Below, one piece after another: positions 1-5,477 of a DNA stretch of 5,477 bases. Within the stretch, counting starts at the first letter, position 1. The number at the start of each line of letters is the position of its first letter. The position numbers were made by a program, and so were the translations under genes. Source of the DNA: an uncultured bacterium (GTDB lineage Bacteria > Planctomycetota > UBA1135 > GCA-002686595). The notes under the pieces were generated by a model. The model was given only the letters and a program-made list of their open reading frames with translations, made no database searches and was not told the origin of the DNA. The stretch lies in contig CADEGS010000271.1 of NCBI GenBank assembly GCA_902826945.1, positions 1 through 5,477 of the forward strand. The letters are read 5' to 3'.

Positions 1-280
1 GCGCGTAGTGCAGGAACTCCTCGAGGATGTGCTCCAGGCGCTGGACCTCGCGCTGGAGCGTGCGGATGCGCTTGAGCGAGCGCTCCTCGCGCGGCGTCAG
101 CTCGGGGCGCTCGGGGTCGCGCACGCTGCCCGCCCGCTCCCAGTCCTCCTGCAGGAGCGCCAGGTTGATCGCCATCGTCGAGAGCGGGTTCTTGATCTCG
201 TGCGCCAGGCCGTCGGCCAGGCGCGACAGGCCGGCCGCTCGGCCCGCCCCGTCCGGCGTGTTCCGTGCGCTGCTCGACAT
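1..280 (-). CDS. Sensor histidine kinase, N-terminal part (HisKA dimerisation/phosphoacceptor domain), cut by left edge
   Basis: Reading from an ATG at 280 toward the left edge gives 93 codons with no stop. Residues 18-34 (LSRLADGLAHEIKNPLS) are a textbook H-box; His27 (codon 202-200) is the predicted autophosphorylated residue. A charged helical stretch rich in Arg, Glu and Leu follows (about residues 62-93), as expected for the second helix of a HisKA four-helix dimer. Only about 17 residues precede the H-box, so no membrane segment or sensory domain is encoded downstream of this ATG; this suggests a soluble, NtrB-like kinase or one that receives its signal through a partner. The catalytic ATPase domain and any response regulator gene lie outside the window. 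The start is uncertain: no strong ribosome site precedes the ATG, and the frame stays open for more than 60 bases upstream without another obvious start. The gene is divergent from the YrdC/phosphatase gene. Family assignment is firm; the stimulus is unknown. Confidence 0.88.
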   Translation of the reverse strand, partial: MSSSARNTPDGAGRAAGLSRLADGLAHEIKNPLSTMAINLALLQEDWERAGSVRDPERPELTPREERSLKRIRTLQREVQRLEHILEEFLHYA

Positions 281-343
281 GCTCGCGGCCTGGGAGCGTC
301 CCCCGCCAGCGGATAGGCTACCCGACGAAGGCCGCCCATCCTC

Positions 344-1438
344 GTGCCCGAGACGCCGCCCGCCCTCCTGCCGTTCGCCGACGCGCCGCCCGACCCGGCG
401 CTCGCGCGGCGCGTGACGCTCGCCCTGGCCGAGGGCGGCCTGGTCGCGCTGCCGACGGAGACGGTGTACGGCGTGGCCGCGCGCGCCGACCGTCCCGAGG
501 CGCTGGCGCGGCTGGCGGCGCTCAAGGGCTCGCCCGAGCGCGCCTGGACCTGGCACGTCGGCACGCCCGAGGCGCTCGAGCTCTTCGACGTGCTGCGGCC
601 GCTGGCGCGGCGCCTGGCCGGCCGCTACTGGCCGGGGCCGCTGACGCTCGTGCTCGAGGGCGCGCCCGCCCGCCTCGCCGCGCTCGCGCGCGACGGCTGG
701 ACCGGCGTGCGCCTGCCCGCGCACCGCGGCACGGCGGCGCTCCTGCGCGAGGCGCCCTTCCCGGTCGCGATGACGAGCGCGAACCAGGCCGGCGGCGCGC
801 CCGCCACGGACGCGGCCCAGGTGCACGCGCTCTTCGGCTCCGGTCTCGCGCTGCTGCTCGACGGCGGCCCCTCCCGGCTGGGCGAGCCCTCCGCCGTGCT
901 GCGGCTGGGGCGCGGGCGCTTCGAGCTCTTGCGCGCGGGCCTGCTCTCGCTCGCCGACCTGCGCCGCACGGCCGGGCTCTCGCTCCTCTTCGTCTGCACC
1001 GGCAACACCTGCCGCAGCCCGATGGCCGAGGCGCTGGCGCGCGCCGAGCTCGAGCGCCGCCTGGCCCCGCCCGACGGCGACCTGGGCGCGTTCGGCTTCC
1101 GCGTCGCCTCGGCCGGCCTGTTCGCGTCCGCCGGCGCGCCGGCGAGCGCGCCGGCGGTGCAGGTGCTGGGCGAGCGCGGCCTGGGGCTCGACGCACACCG
1201 CTCGCGGCTGCTCGACGACGACGACCTGCGCGGCGCCGACCGCGTCTACTGCCTGAGCACCTCGCACCTCGAGGCGCTCCTCGCCCGCGTCCCGCCCTCG
1301 GCGGCGGGGCGCCTGGAGCTGCTCGACCCGCGCGGCGAGGACGTCCCCGACCCGATCGGCGGCGGTCCCGAGGAGTATCGCTCCTGCGCCGAGCGCATCG
1401 CCCAAGCGGTCGCCGAGCGCGCGGCCGACTGGGCCTGA
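344..1438 (+). CDS. YrdC/Sua5-family domain fused to a YwlE-like low-molecular-weight protein phosphatase
   Basis: A 364-residue two-domain protein. Residues about 17-205 are a YrdC/Sua5/YciO fold: PTETVYGVAARAD at 37-49, WPGPLTLVLEG at 96-106, TSAN at 144-147, DGG at 173-175 and a closing LLRAG at 195-199. Canonical members make threonylcarbamoyl-AMP from threonine, bicarbonate and ATP for tRNA t6A37. Residues about 212-364 are a low-molecular-weight phosphatase: the P-loop VCTGNTCRSP (217-226) holds nucleophile Cys218 and Arg224, and the DP pair at 336-337 supplies the general acid Asp336. Thr222 in the loop and the D-P-[hydrophobic]-GG context match B. subtilis YwlE, a protein-arginine phosphatase; tyrosine phosphatases usually carry Ile or Leu at that position. 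B. subtilis encodes the two halves as neighbours, ywlC and ywlE. Oddity: the KxR motif of the YrdC domain reads K61-G-S63, so the Arg is missing. GTG 344 is the only start after an in-frame TAG at 314; a weak GAAGG lies at 327-331. No signal peptide, so cytoplasmic. Domain calls are firm; both activities are inferred. Confidence 0.93.
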   Translation: MPETPPALLPFADAPPDPALARRVTLALAEGGLVALPTETVYGVAARADRPEALARLAALKGSPERAWTWHVGTPEALELFDVLRPLARRLAGRYWPGPLTLVLEGAPARLAALARDGWTGVRLPAHRGTAALLREAPFPVAMTSANQAGGAPATDAAQVHALFGSGLALLLDGGPSRLGEPSAVLRLGRGRFELLRAGLLSLADLRRTAGLSLLFVCTGNTCRSPMAEALARAELERRLAPPDGDLGAFGFRVASAGLFASAGAPASAPAVQVLGERGLGLDAHRSRLLDDDDLRGADRVYCLSTSHLEALLARVPPSAAGRLELLDPRGEDVPDPIGGGPEEYRSCAERIAQAVAERAADWA

Positions 1439-1442
1439 GGCC

Positions 1443-1907
1443 CTACTCCCCGCCCAGGGCGGACCAGGCCTCGTCGGCGTCGCGCGCCTCGAGCAAGGCG
1501 GAGCGCACGCCCTCGCGCGAGAGCGAGCGCGCCACGTCCGCCAGCGTGCGGATGTGCAGCAGCTTGCGCTCGCGCGGGATCAGGAGCAGCACCACGAAGT
1601 GCGTCTCGCCGTGGTCGATGCTGTCGAAGTTCAGCCCGCCGCCCGGCGGCAGCACCGCCAGGCAGGCCGCGATCTTGCTCAGGCCCTCGACGGCCGCGTG
1701 CGGGATCGCGATGCCACGCTCCATGCCGGTGGACATCGAGCGCTCGCGCGCGAGCACCGCCTCGTGGCAAGCGCTCGCCACCGCCGGCGGCAGGCGGCCG
1801 GAGACGGCCATGTGGCGCATCATGGCGTCGATCGCCTGCCACTTGTCGGCCGCATGGAAGCCCACGAGGATGTCCGCGGGGCGGAACAGCTCCTGCAGCG
1901 AGCTCAC
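1443..1907 (-). CDS. PTS EIIA / EIIANtr-like phosphocarrier protein
   Basis: A cytoplasmic EIIA domain of the fructose/nitrogen type (PtsN-like), about 154 residues from the chosen GTG, close to the usual 150-160. It would accept a phosphate from HPr or NPr on a histidine and act in sugar uptake or, as with PtsN, as a regulator. The signature is MSTGMERGIAIPHA; His70 (codon 1700-1698) sits where E. coli PtsN has its active His73. A second conserved His118 (in LLHIRTLADVAR) corresponds to PtsN His120. GTG 1907 is chosen because the EIIA fold begins there (SSLQELFRPADILVG), a purine-rich GGCGGAG lies 10 bases upstream, and a candidate promoter overlaps the alternative start. The frame stays open to an ATG at 2069, adding 54 residues of Pro/Ser/Gly/Arg-rich low-complexity sequence that I think are untranslated. 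The stop codon is 4 bp from that of the convergent YrdC/phosphatase gene. nhaA lies upstream on the same strand. No EIIB or EIIC partner is in view, which favours a regulatory role. Confidence 0.85.
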   Translation of the reverse strand: MSSLQELFRPADILVGFHAADKWQAIDAMMRHMAVSGRLPPAVASACHEAVLARERSMSTGMERGIAIPHAAVEGLSKIAACLAVLPPGGGLNFDSIDHGETHFVVLLLIPRERKLLHIRTLADVARSLSREGVRSALLEARDADEAWSALGGE

Positions 1908-2040
1908 GCGCCGCCCGCTCCGCCGCGGACGCGCGCCGGCGCCCGTGCTCCTCGGATCCCCCCCATCGAGCGCTGCCTGGCCGCCGCTCGTGGCCGCCCC
2001 CGAGGGCGGCTCGCTCTCCGGGCTCGACTCACGGACCGAG

Positions 2041-2069
2041 AGCATAGGGAGCCCGTGCGACGCGGGCAA
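2041..2069 (-). promoter_or_regulatory. Candidate sigma70-type promoter for the EIIA gene
   Basis: On the minus strand, TTGCCC (2069-2064, 4/6 match to -35) and TATGCT (2046-2041, 4/6 match to -10) are separated by exactly 17 bases. Transcription would begin near 2034, leaving a leader of roughly 125 bases before GTG 1907. This lies in the gap after the nhaA stop and would give the EIIA gene its own transcript. The -35 overlaps the ATG at 2069, which argues against that ATG as the translation start. Match quality is moderate and chance cannot be excluded. Confidence 0.35.
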
Positions 2070-2088
2070 TTCGCGCCCGGCGTCCCTC

Positions 2089-2105
2089 GCCGACGGAGAG
2101 CCGGC
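2089..2105 (-). terminator. Weak hairpin just after nhaA stop
   Basis: Eight bases past the nhaA stop codon the minus strand reads GCCGGC-TCTCC-GTCGGC, a 6-bp stem with one G-U pair and a 5-base loop. No run of U follows, so it is not a proper intrinsic terminator; it may mark a transcript end, protect the 3' end, or be a chance product of high GC. Confidence 0.2.
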
Positions 2106-2112
2106 CCGCCGC

Positions 2113-3432
2113 TCAGCGGATCTTCTTGATGCCCAGGGGCCGCGCGATCAGGACCGCCGTGACGCCCACGAAGGCGCTGAAGAGCGCTCCCATCTTGGCC
2201 TCGCCCAGGAGGTGCGGGTGGTCGTAGGCCGCGCCCGCGACGAACAGCGCCACGGTCAGCCCCAGGCCGCCGACGAAGCCCGCCATCGCGAGCTCGCGCA
2301 GCCCCATCTTGTCGGGCAGCGGGAAGCCGATGCGCGCGCCCAGGAAGCCGAACAGCGTGATGCCGAGCGTCTTCCCGATCGCCAGCGACGCGAAGATGAT
2401 CCAGGTCAGCGCCCCGATCCCGGCCAGCTCGACGCCCGCGCTGACGTAGGCGAAGAAGAACAGCCCCAGGTCCACGAAGAGCTTCAGGTCGTGCCCGAAC
2501 GAGTGCAGCGGCGAGTGCGCCCCGTGCGGCTGGCCGGCGGCCGCGGCGCGGTCCACCTCGTCCTGCTCGATGAAGAGACCGGTGTCGTGTGCGGGTGCGG
2601 GCAGGAACGGCACGACGAAGACCAGCGCCAGCGCCGGGTGCAGGTTGGCCAGCACGAGGCCCGACCACGAGAGCGGCCCGGCCACGAGCACGTAGGGGTA
2701 CCAGGAGCGCACCTGCGCGCGGCGCAGGGCGTACGCCACCCCCATCGCGAGCGCCACGAGCAGCAGCCAGACCGGCGCCGTCGGGTGCTGCGGGTCGCCG
2801 TACGCGGCGGCGATGATCACGAGCCCGATCGCGTCGTCCGCCACCGCCAGGAGCAGGAGGAAGCTGACCGCCGGGTGGCCGGCGCCGAAGACGGCGCGCG
2901 CCACCAGCCAGGCCAGCGCGATGTCGGTGGCCGTCGGCACGCCCCAGCCGCGGGCGAGCTGGGCGTAGGAGAACTCCGCGGGAAACGCTCCCTGCCCGTA
3001 GAAGAAGTGCAGCGCGACCAGGAAGACGCCGATCGGCCCCAGCACGCCGCCCGCCGTCGCGAGCAGCGGGTTGATCGCCTTGCCGATCGGGTTGAGCGAG
3101 CCTCCGGGCAGCGCCGCCTCGGTGATCTCCTTCGCCGCCAGGCCGAAGAAGAGCACCATGAAGATGTCGTTGACCAGGAAGTGGAAGGTCAGCTCGTGGC
3201 CGAAGATCGTGCGGCCGCCGAGGAGCGACCACTCGACCACGTGCTCGTAGGCCTCCGGCGCCAGGTTCGCGTGCAGCAGCGCCACGAAGACCCCCGCGAT
3301 CAGGGGGATCGAGAACTCCTGCAGGAACGAGGTCAGGCCGCGCTTCGCCGGCTGGCTCACGGGATCGGCTCCGGGGGTCTTCTGAGGGGCGGGCGGGCGG
3401 GTCGGCGGCTTGGAGAGGACGGGCGCTTGCAT
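2113..3432 (-). CDS. nhaA: Na+/H+ antiporter NhaA
   Basis: A 439-residue inner-membrane protein that would exchange cytoplasmic Na+ (or Li+) for periplasmic protons, serving pH and sodium homeostasis. Hallmarks of the family are all present: the TATDIA helix with Asp170 (E. coli Asp133), the VADDAIG motif with Asp199-Asp200 (E. coli Asp163-Asp164, the ion-binding pair), GKTLGI with Lys354 (E. coli Lys300), and the early helix FLVNDIFMVLFF with Asp89 (E. coli Asp65). About a dozen hydrophobic segments run from residue 35 to 435. Start chosen at ATG 3432, preceded by GAAGGG (3445-3440) with a 7-base spacer; the frame is open 74 codons further upstream, but that part is Arg/Pro-rich and does not resemble NhaA. 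Compared with E. coli (about 390 residues) it has an extra Pro-rich cytoplasmic N-terminus of about 30 residues and a longer mid-protein hydrophilic loop (about 281-315) containing several His and acidic residues. It lies upstream of the EIIA gene on the same strand and divergent from gspD. Annotation is secure. Confidence 0.96.
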   Translation of the reverse strand: MQAPVLSKPPTRPPAPQKTPGADPVSQPAKRGLTSFLQEFSIPLIAGVFVALLHANLAPEAYEHVVEWSLLGGRTIFGHELTFHFLVNDIFMVLFFGLAAKEITEAALPGGSLNPIGKAINPLLATAGGVLGPIGVFLVALHFFYGQGAFPAEFSYAQLARGWGVPTATDIALAWLVARAVFGAGHPAVSFLLLLAVADDAIGLVIIAAAYGDPQHPTAPVWLLLVALAMGVAYALRRAQVRSWYPYVLVAGPLSWSGLVLANLHPALALVFVVPFLPAPAHDTGLFIEQDEVDRAAAAGQPHGAHSPLHSFGHDLKLFVDLGLFFFAYVSAGVELAGIGALTWIIFASLAIGKTLGITLFGFLGARIGFPLPDKMGLRELAMAGFVGGLGLTVALFVAGAAYDHPHLLGEAKMGALFSAFVGVTAVLIARPLGIKKIR

Positions 3433-3489
3433 GCCGCAGCCCTTCGACCGGGCTGGCCGCGGCCTTGACGGGTGGGCGCCGAGTGCGCC

Positions 3490-3506
3490 GGACCGGTCCC
3501 CGGTCC
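3490..3506. repeat. Perfect inverted repeat in the nhaA leader
   Basis: GGACCGG-TCC-CCGGTCC: two perfect 7-base arms around a 3-base spacer, with the 8-base palindrome GACCGGTC (3491-3498) embedded in it. It lies about 58-74 bases upstream of the nhaA ATG. It could be an RNA hairpin in the nhaA leader or a DNA site for a dimeric regulator; GC-rich chance is also possible. Confidence 0.45.
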
Positions 3507-3631
3507 AGGACGCGGCGCCCCGCTGCGTCGTGGAGGCGGCGGAGGGTAGCAGCCGCGACGCCTTGCTCCCACGGGAAGATCCACCCGGCTCCGGCGTCCA
3601 CGTCCGCCGCCTCGGGCGCCGTCTTTGCAAG

Positions 3632-3645
3632 CGCTGCGCCCAGCG
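3632..3645. repeat. Small inverted repeat directly upstream of the gspD -35 box
   Basis: CGCTG-CGCC-CAGCG, 5-base arms with a 4-base spacer, ends two bases before the -35 hexamer at 3648. It sits where an activator or repressor site might be. A second, wider repeat GGGCGC (3614-3619) / GCGCCC (3636-3641) overlaps it. Arms are short and the region is GC-rich, so this is only suggestive. Confidence 0.2.
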
Positions 3646-3647
3646 GT

Positions 3648-3676
3648 TTGACACCGGCCACGGGGACTCCTAGAGT
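3648..3676 (+). promoter_or_regulatory. Sigma70-type promoter for gspD
   Basis: A perfect -35 hexamer TTGACA (3648-3653), a 17-base spacer and a -10-like TAGAGT (3671-3676, 4/6 match). Transcription would start near 3683, giving a leader of about 54 bases before GTG 3737. A complete TTGACA at ideal spacing, in the correct place and orientation in such GC-rich sequence, is unlikely to be accidental. Confidence 0.65.
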
Positions 3677-3736
3677 GCCTCCGCTCCCCGGCCGATCGAC
3701 CGCCCTAAGCCTATACCTCGCAAAGAGATAGATACC

Positions 3737-5477
3737 GTGGCCGCAACTCCGGTACGACCGCCGCTGGCTCTCCCCCTCCTGGCCCTCGGTCTGTGGCTGG
3801 CCGCGCCCGCTCCCGCGGCGGCCCAGGACCAGGGCGTGCCGGCCATCCAGCAGGAGGGCGACTTCTTCATCCTGAACTTCGCGCAGGACCCGAGCCAGGG
3901 GGTCAACCTCGAGGAGTTCATCGTGCTCTGCCAGGAGGCGACCGGGATCAACTTCACCTACGACGACGCGACGCAGAGCCAGCTCAAGTCGAAGAAGGTG
4001 TTCATGACCGGCACGAAGCGCGTCCCGAAGGACGACTTCTACGCCTTCTTCCAGATCGTGATGTTCATCAACGACTTCGTGTGCGTGGAGATCGGCCCTC
4101 CGCACATCTCGGTCGTCTCGATCCAGAACCTCACGGGCCAGCGCGCGGGGACGCTGCGCCAGAAGACCGAGTACGTCCTGCCGAACCGGCTCGACGACTA
4201 CTCGAACCAGCCCGCCGTGCTGGTCACGACCGTGCTGCACCTGCCGAACGTCGACGTGCGCGCGCTCTCGACCTCGCTGCGCGGGCTGCTCACCGACACG
4301 AACACGCAGAGCCTGATCCCCGCGGGCGAGCACTCGGTGATCCTGCAGGGCTTCGGCAGCTACGTGGCGGCGCTCGCGCAGCTCCTGTACCTGGTGGACA
4401 CCGAGTCGGCGCTGACCGACGCCGTCACGCCGGTCTTCGACGTGCTGCCGCTCGAGTTCGCCGCGGCCGAGGACGTGGCCGAGCTGCTCGAGCAGCTGAT
4501 CGAGACCCGCAACCGCGCGGGCAACGCGCGCCGCGTCGTCTCCCCCGAGCAGCAGGGCGTCTCGGGCGTGATCGGCGGCGGCGAGATCGAGACGAAGATC
4601 CTGGTCGACGGGCGCACGAACTCGCTGCTCGTGATGGCGCTGCCCGACGAGATGCCGCGCATCAAGGAGCTCGTCGCGCGCCTGGACACCGACCTGATCG
4701 AGCCCGAGCGCAACTTCCACGTCTACAGCCTGCAGAACGTCAACGCGGAGGACCTGGCGGACGTGCTCGACGAGTTCCTCTCCGACGCGGAGCGGCTCTC
4801 CCGGCGCCAGGGCGGCACCGGCGGGCGGGCCGGCAGCGCGACGCCCGGTCAGGCGCCCGTCGGCGGCACGTCGTCGGCCCAGAGCGACGAGGTGATCGTC
4901 GTGCCGGACCCGGGCGCGAACGCGCTCCTGATCGCGGCCAACAAGACGCGCTACGAGGAGGTGCTGGAGCTCATCCGCCAGCTGGACCGCCGCCAGGACC
5001 AGGTCCTGATCGAGACCGCGCTGATCGAGCTCACGGGCACCGACTTCCGCGACCTTGGCGTCGAGCTGGCCTTCGCCGACACGAGCGGCGACGGCGGCTT
5101 CGGCGCCACGAACTTCGGGCTCTCGACCCTGGTGGACAGGCTCGACGCGGACGGCAACCCCGTCGCGGCGGGCGGCGTCGGCGACGGCGTCCCCGACACG
5201 CGCGTGCCGCTGCTCGGCGACGGCATCACCGCCGGCATCCTCTCCGCCGACGACATCAACCTGCCGTTCCTGATCGCGGCCGTGCAGCGCAAGGAGGGCG
5301 CCAACGTGCTCAACGTGCCCTCGGTGCTCGTCAACAACAACGGCTCGGCGCGCGTCGTCACGCTCGACGAGCAGCCCACGACCACGATCACGGCCACCGG
5401 CGGCGGCGCCGCGGGCACGCAAACGCAGGAGAACTTCCGCGAGTTCGAGGAGGCCGGGATCACGCTCGAGATCTCGC
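3737..5477 (+). CDS. gspD: Type II secretion system secretin GspD, cut by right edge
   Basis: 580 codons with no stop before the window ends, so the C-terminus is missing. GspD forms the multimeric outer-membrane channel through which folded proteins leave the periplasm. From GTG 3737 there is a signal peptide: basic start with Arg7, a hydrophobic core (about 10-23) and an APAPAAA cleavage region ending near residue 29. N0 spans about 44-130 (FFILNFAQDP, then LEEFIVLCQEATGINFTYDD). N1 is about 160-225, N2 about 232-318 (containing DGRTNSLLVMA at 291-301) and N3 about 326-420 (NFHVYSLQNVNAEDLADVL, then DPGANALLIAA after a Gly/Ser-rich insert at 359-382). The secretin barrel begins near 422 (DQVLIETALIELTG) and includes EGANVLNVPSVLVNNNGSARV at 520-540. 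The gate region reads LDEQPTTTITATGGG, unlike the VPF-type motif of proteobacterial GspD. A weak AAGAGA (3723-3728) precedes the GTG. Other gsp genes probably follow to the right, which is inference. A type IV pilus secretin (PilQ) is less likely because the N0-N1-N2-N3 order is GspD-like. Confidence 0.92.
   Translation, partial: MAATPVRPPLALPLLALGLWLAAPAPAAAQDQGVPAIQQEGDFFILNFAQDPSQGVNLEEFIVLCQEATGINFTYDDATQSQLKSKKVFMTGTKRVPKDDFYAFFQIVMFINDFVCVEIGPPHISVVSIQNLTGQRAGTLRQKTEYVLPNRLDDYSNQPAVLVTTVLHLPNVDVRALSTSLRGLLTDTNTQSLIPAGEHSVILQGFGSYVAALAQLLYLVDTESALTDAVTPVFDVLPLEFAAAEDVAELLEQLIETRNRAGNARRVVSPEQQGVSGVIGGGEIETKILVDGRTNSLLVMALPDEMPRIKELVARLDTDLIEPERNFHVYSLQNVNAEDLADVLDEFLSDAERLSRRQGGTGGRAGSATPGQAPVGGTSSAQSDEVIVVPDPGANALLIAANKTRYEEVLELIRQLDRRQDQVLIETALIELTGTDFRDLGVELAFADTSGDGGFGATNFGLSTLVDRLDADGNPVAAGGVGDGVPDTRVPLLGDGITAGILSADDINLPFLIAAVQRKEGANVLNVPSVLVNNNGSARVVTLDEQPTTTITATGGGAAGTQTQENFREFEEAGITLEIS

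Larger units (their letters stand above)
3433..3736. other. Divergent intergenic region between nhaA and gspD
   Basis: About 304 bases with no gene I can support. Short stop-free frames exist on both strands, but their translations are Arg/Pro/Ser-rich and show no domain. The right part carries a strong candidate promoter for gspD and a noticeably AT-richer stretch (about 3706-3734) just before its start. The left part, the probable nhaA leader, holds a perfect 7-bp inverted repeat. I could not find a convincing -35/-10 pair reading toward nhaA. Confidence 0.6.

Noticed and set aside
314..319. TAGGCT as a -10 box in the 63-bp gap between the kinase and YrdC/phosphatase genes
   Set aside because: It is the most AT-rich spot in the gap, but no acceptable -35 lies at 16-18 bases on either strand, so I do not call a promoter.
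265..3468. Very long plus-strand open frame (over 1,000 codons) spanning three identified genes
   Set aside because: The translation is Arg/Ala/Pro-rich, then Gln/Glu/Asp/Arg-rich, with no recognisable fold. It is a shadow of the YrdC/phosphatase, EIIA and nhaA genes.
3433..3654. Extended N-terminus of NhaA from ATG 3654
   Set aside because: The 74 extra residues are Arg/Pro/Ser-rich and unlike NhaA; ATG 3432 has a well-placed GAAGGG and precedes the family's first recognisable segment.
3410..3731. Small open frames on both strands in the nhaA-gspD gap
   Set aside because: No domain, no convincing ribosome site, composition typical of random GC-rich translation, and they overlap the gspD promoter or the nhaA start.
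1904..5422. Very long minus-strand open frame opposite gspD and nhaA (over 1,100 codons)
   Set aside because: Its translation is Arg/Asp/Val/Leu/His-rich with no domain, and it overlaps two firmly identified genes in other frames. Long stop-free antisense frames are expected in DNA this GC-rich.
1..5477. A dedicated new defence, mobile or biosynthetic system
   Set aside because: All five genes belong to recognised families with housekeeping or transport roles; there are no recombinases, direct repeats, target duplications or unknown conserved genes in the window.

Overview
The window is very GC-rich DNA (roughly 70 % by eye) from a Gram-negative-type bacterium. The secretin needs an outer membrane, and the histidine-kinase H-box phrasing and the divergent GspD resemble proteins I associate with Planctomycetota. 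That assignment is from memory, not from a search; another high-GC phylum such as Myxococcota is possible. Five protein genes are supported, two of them cut by the window edges. I see no rRNA, tRNA, CRISPR array, transposase or integrase.

Layout, left to right: (1) the N-terminal part of a soluble sensor histidine kinase, minus strand, running off the left edge. (2) Divergent from it after 63 bp, a plus-strand two-domain protein: a YrdC/Sua5-type nucleotide-binding domain fused to a low-molecular-weight phosphatase domain whose signature loop resembles the arginine phosphatase YwlE. (3) Tail-to-tail with it (4 bp between stop codons), a minus-strand PTS EIIA / EIIANtr-like phosphocarrier, followed upstream by (4) a minus-strand NhaA Na+/H+ antiporter with all key charged residues. 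(5) A roughly 300-bp divergent regulatory region carrying a near-consensus sigma70-type promoter, and then a plus-strand type II secretion secretin (GspD) that runs off the right edge. The secretin frame has no stop in the window.

The genes look like ordinary chromosomal functions set side by side, not one dedicated system. The likely functional links are the NhaA/EIIA pair (ion homeostasis under possible phosphotransfer control) and the fused YrdC-YwlE protein, whose two halves correspond to the B. subtilis ywlC and ywlE genes. The most notable points are the Thr in the phosphatase loop, the loss of a usually conserved Arg in the YrdC half, and several promoter and inverted-repeat signals between genes. 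I found no convincing undescribed multigene system here.
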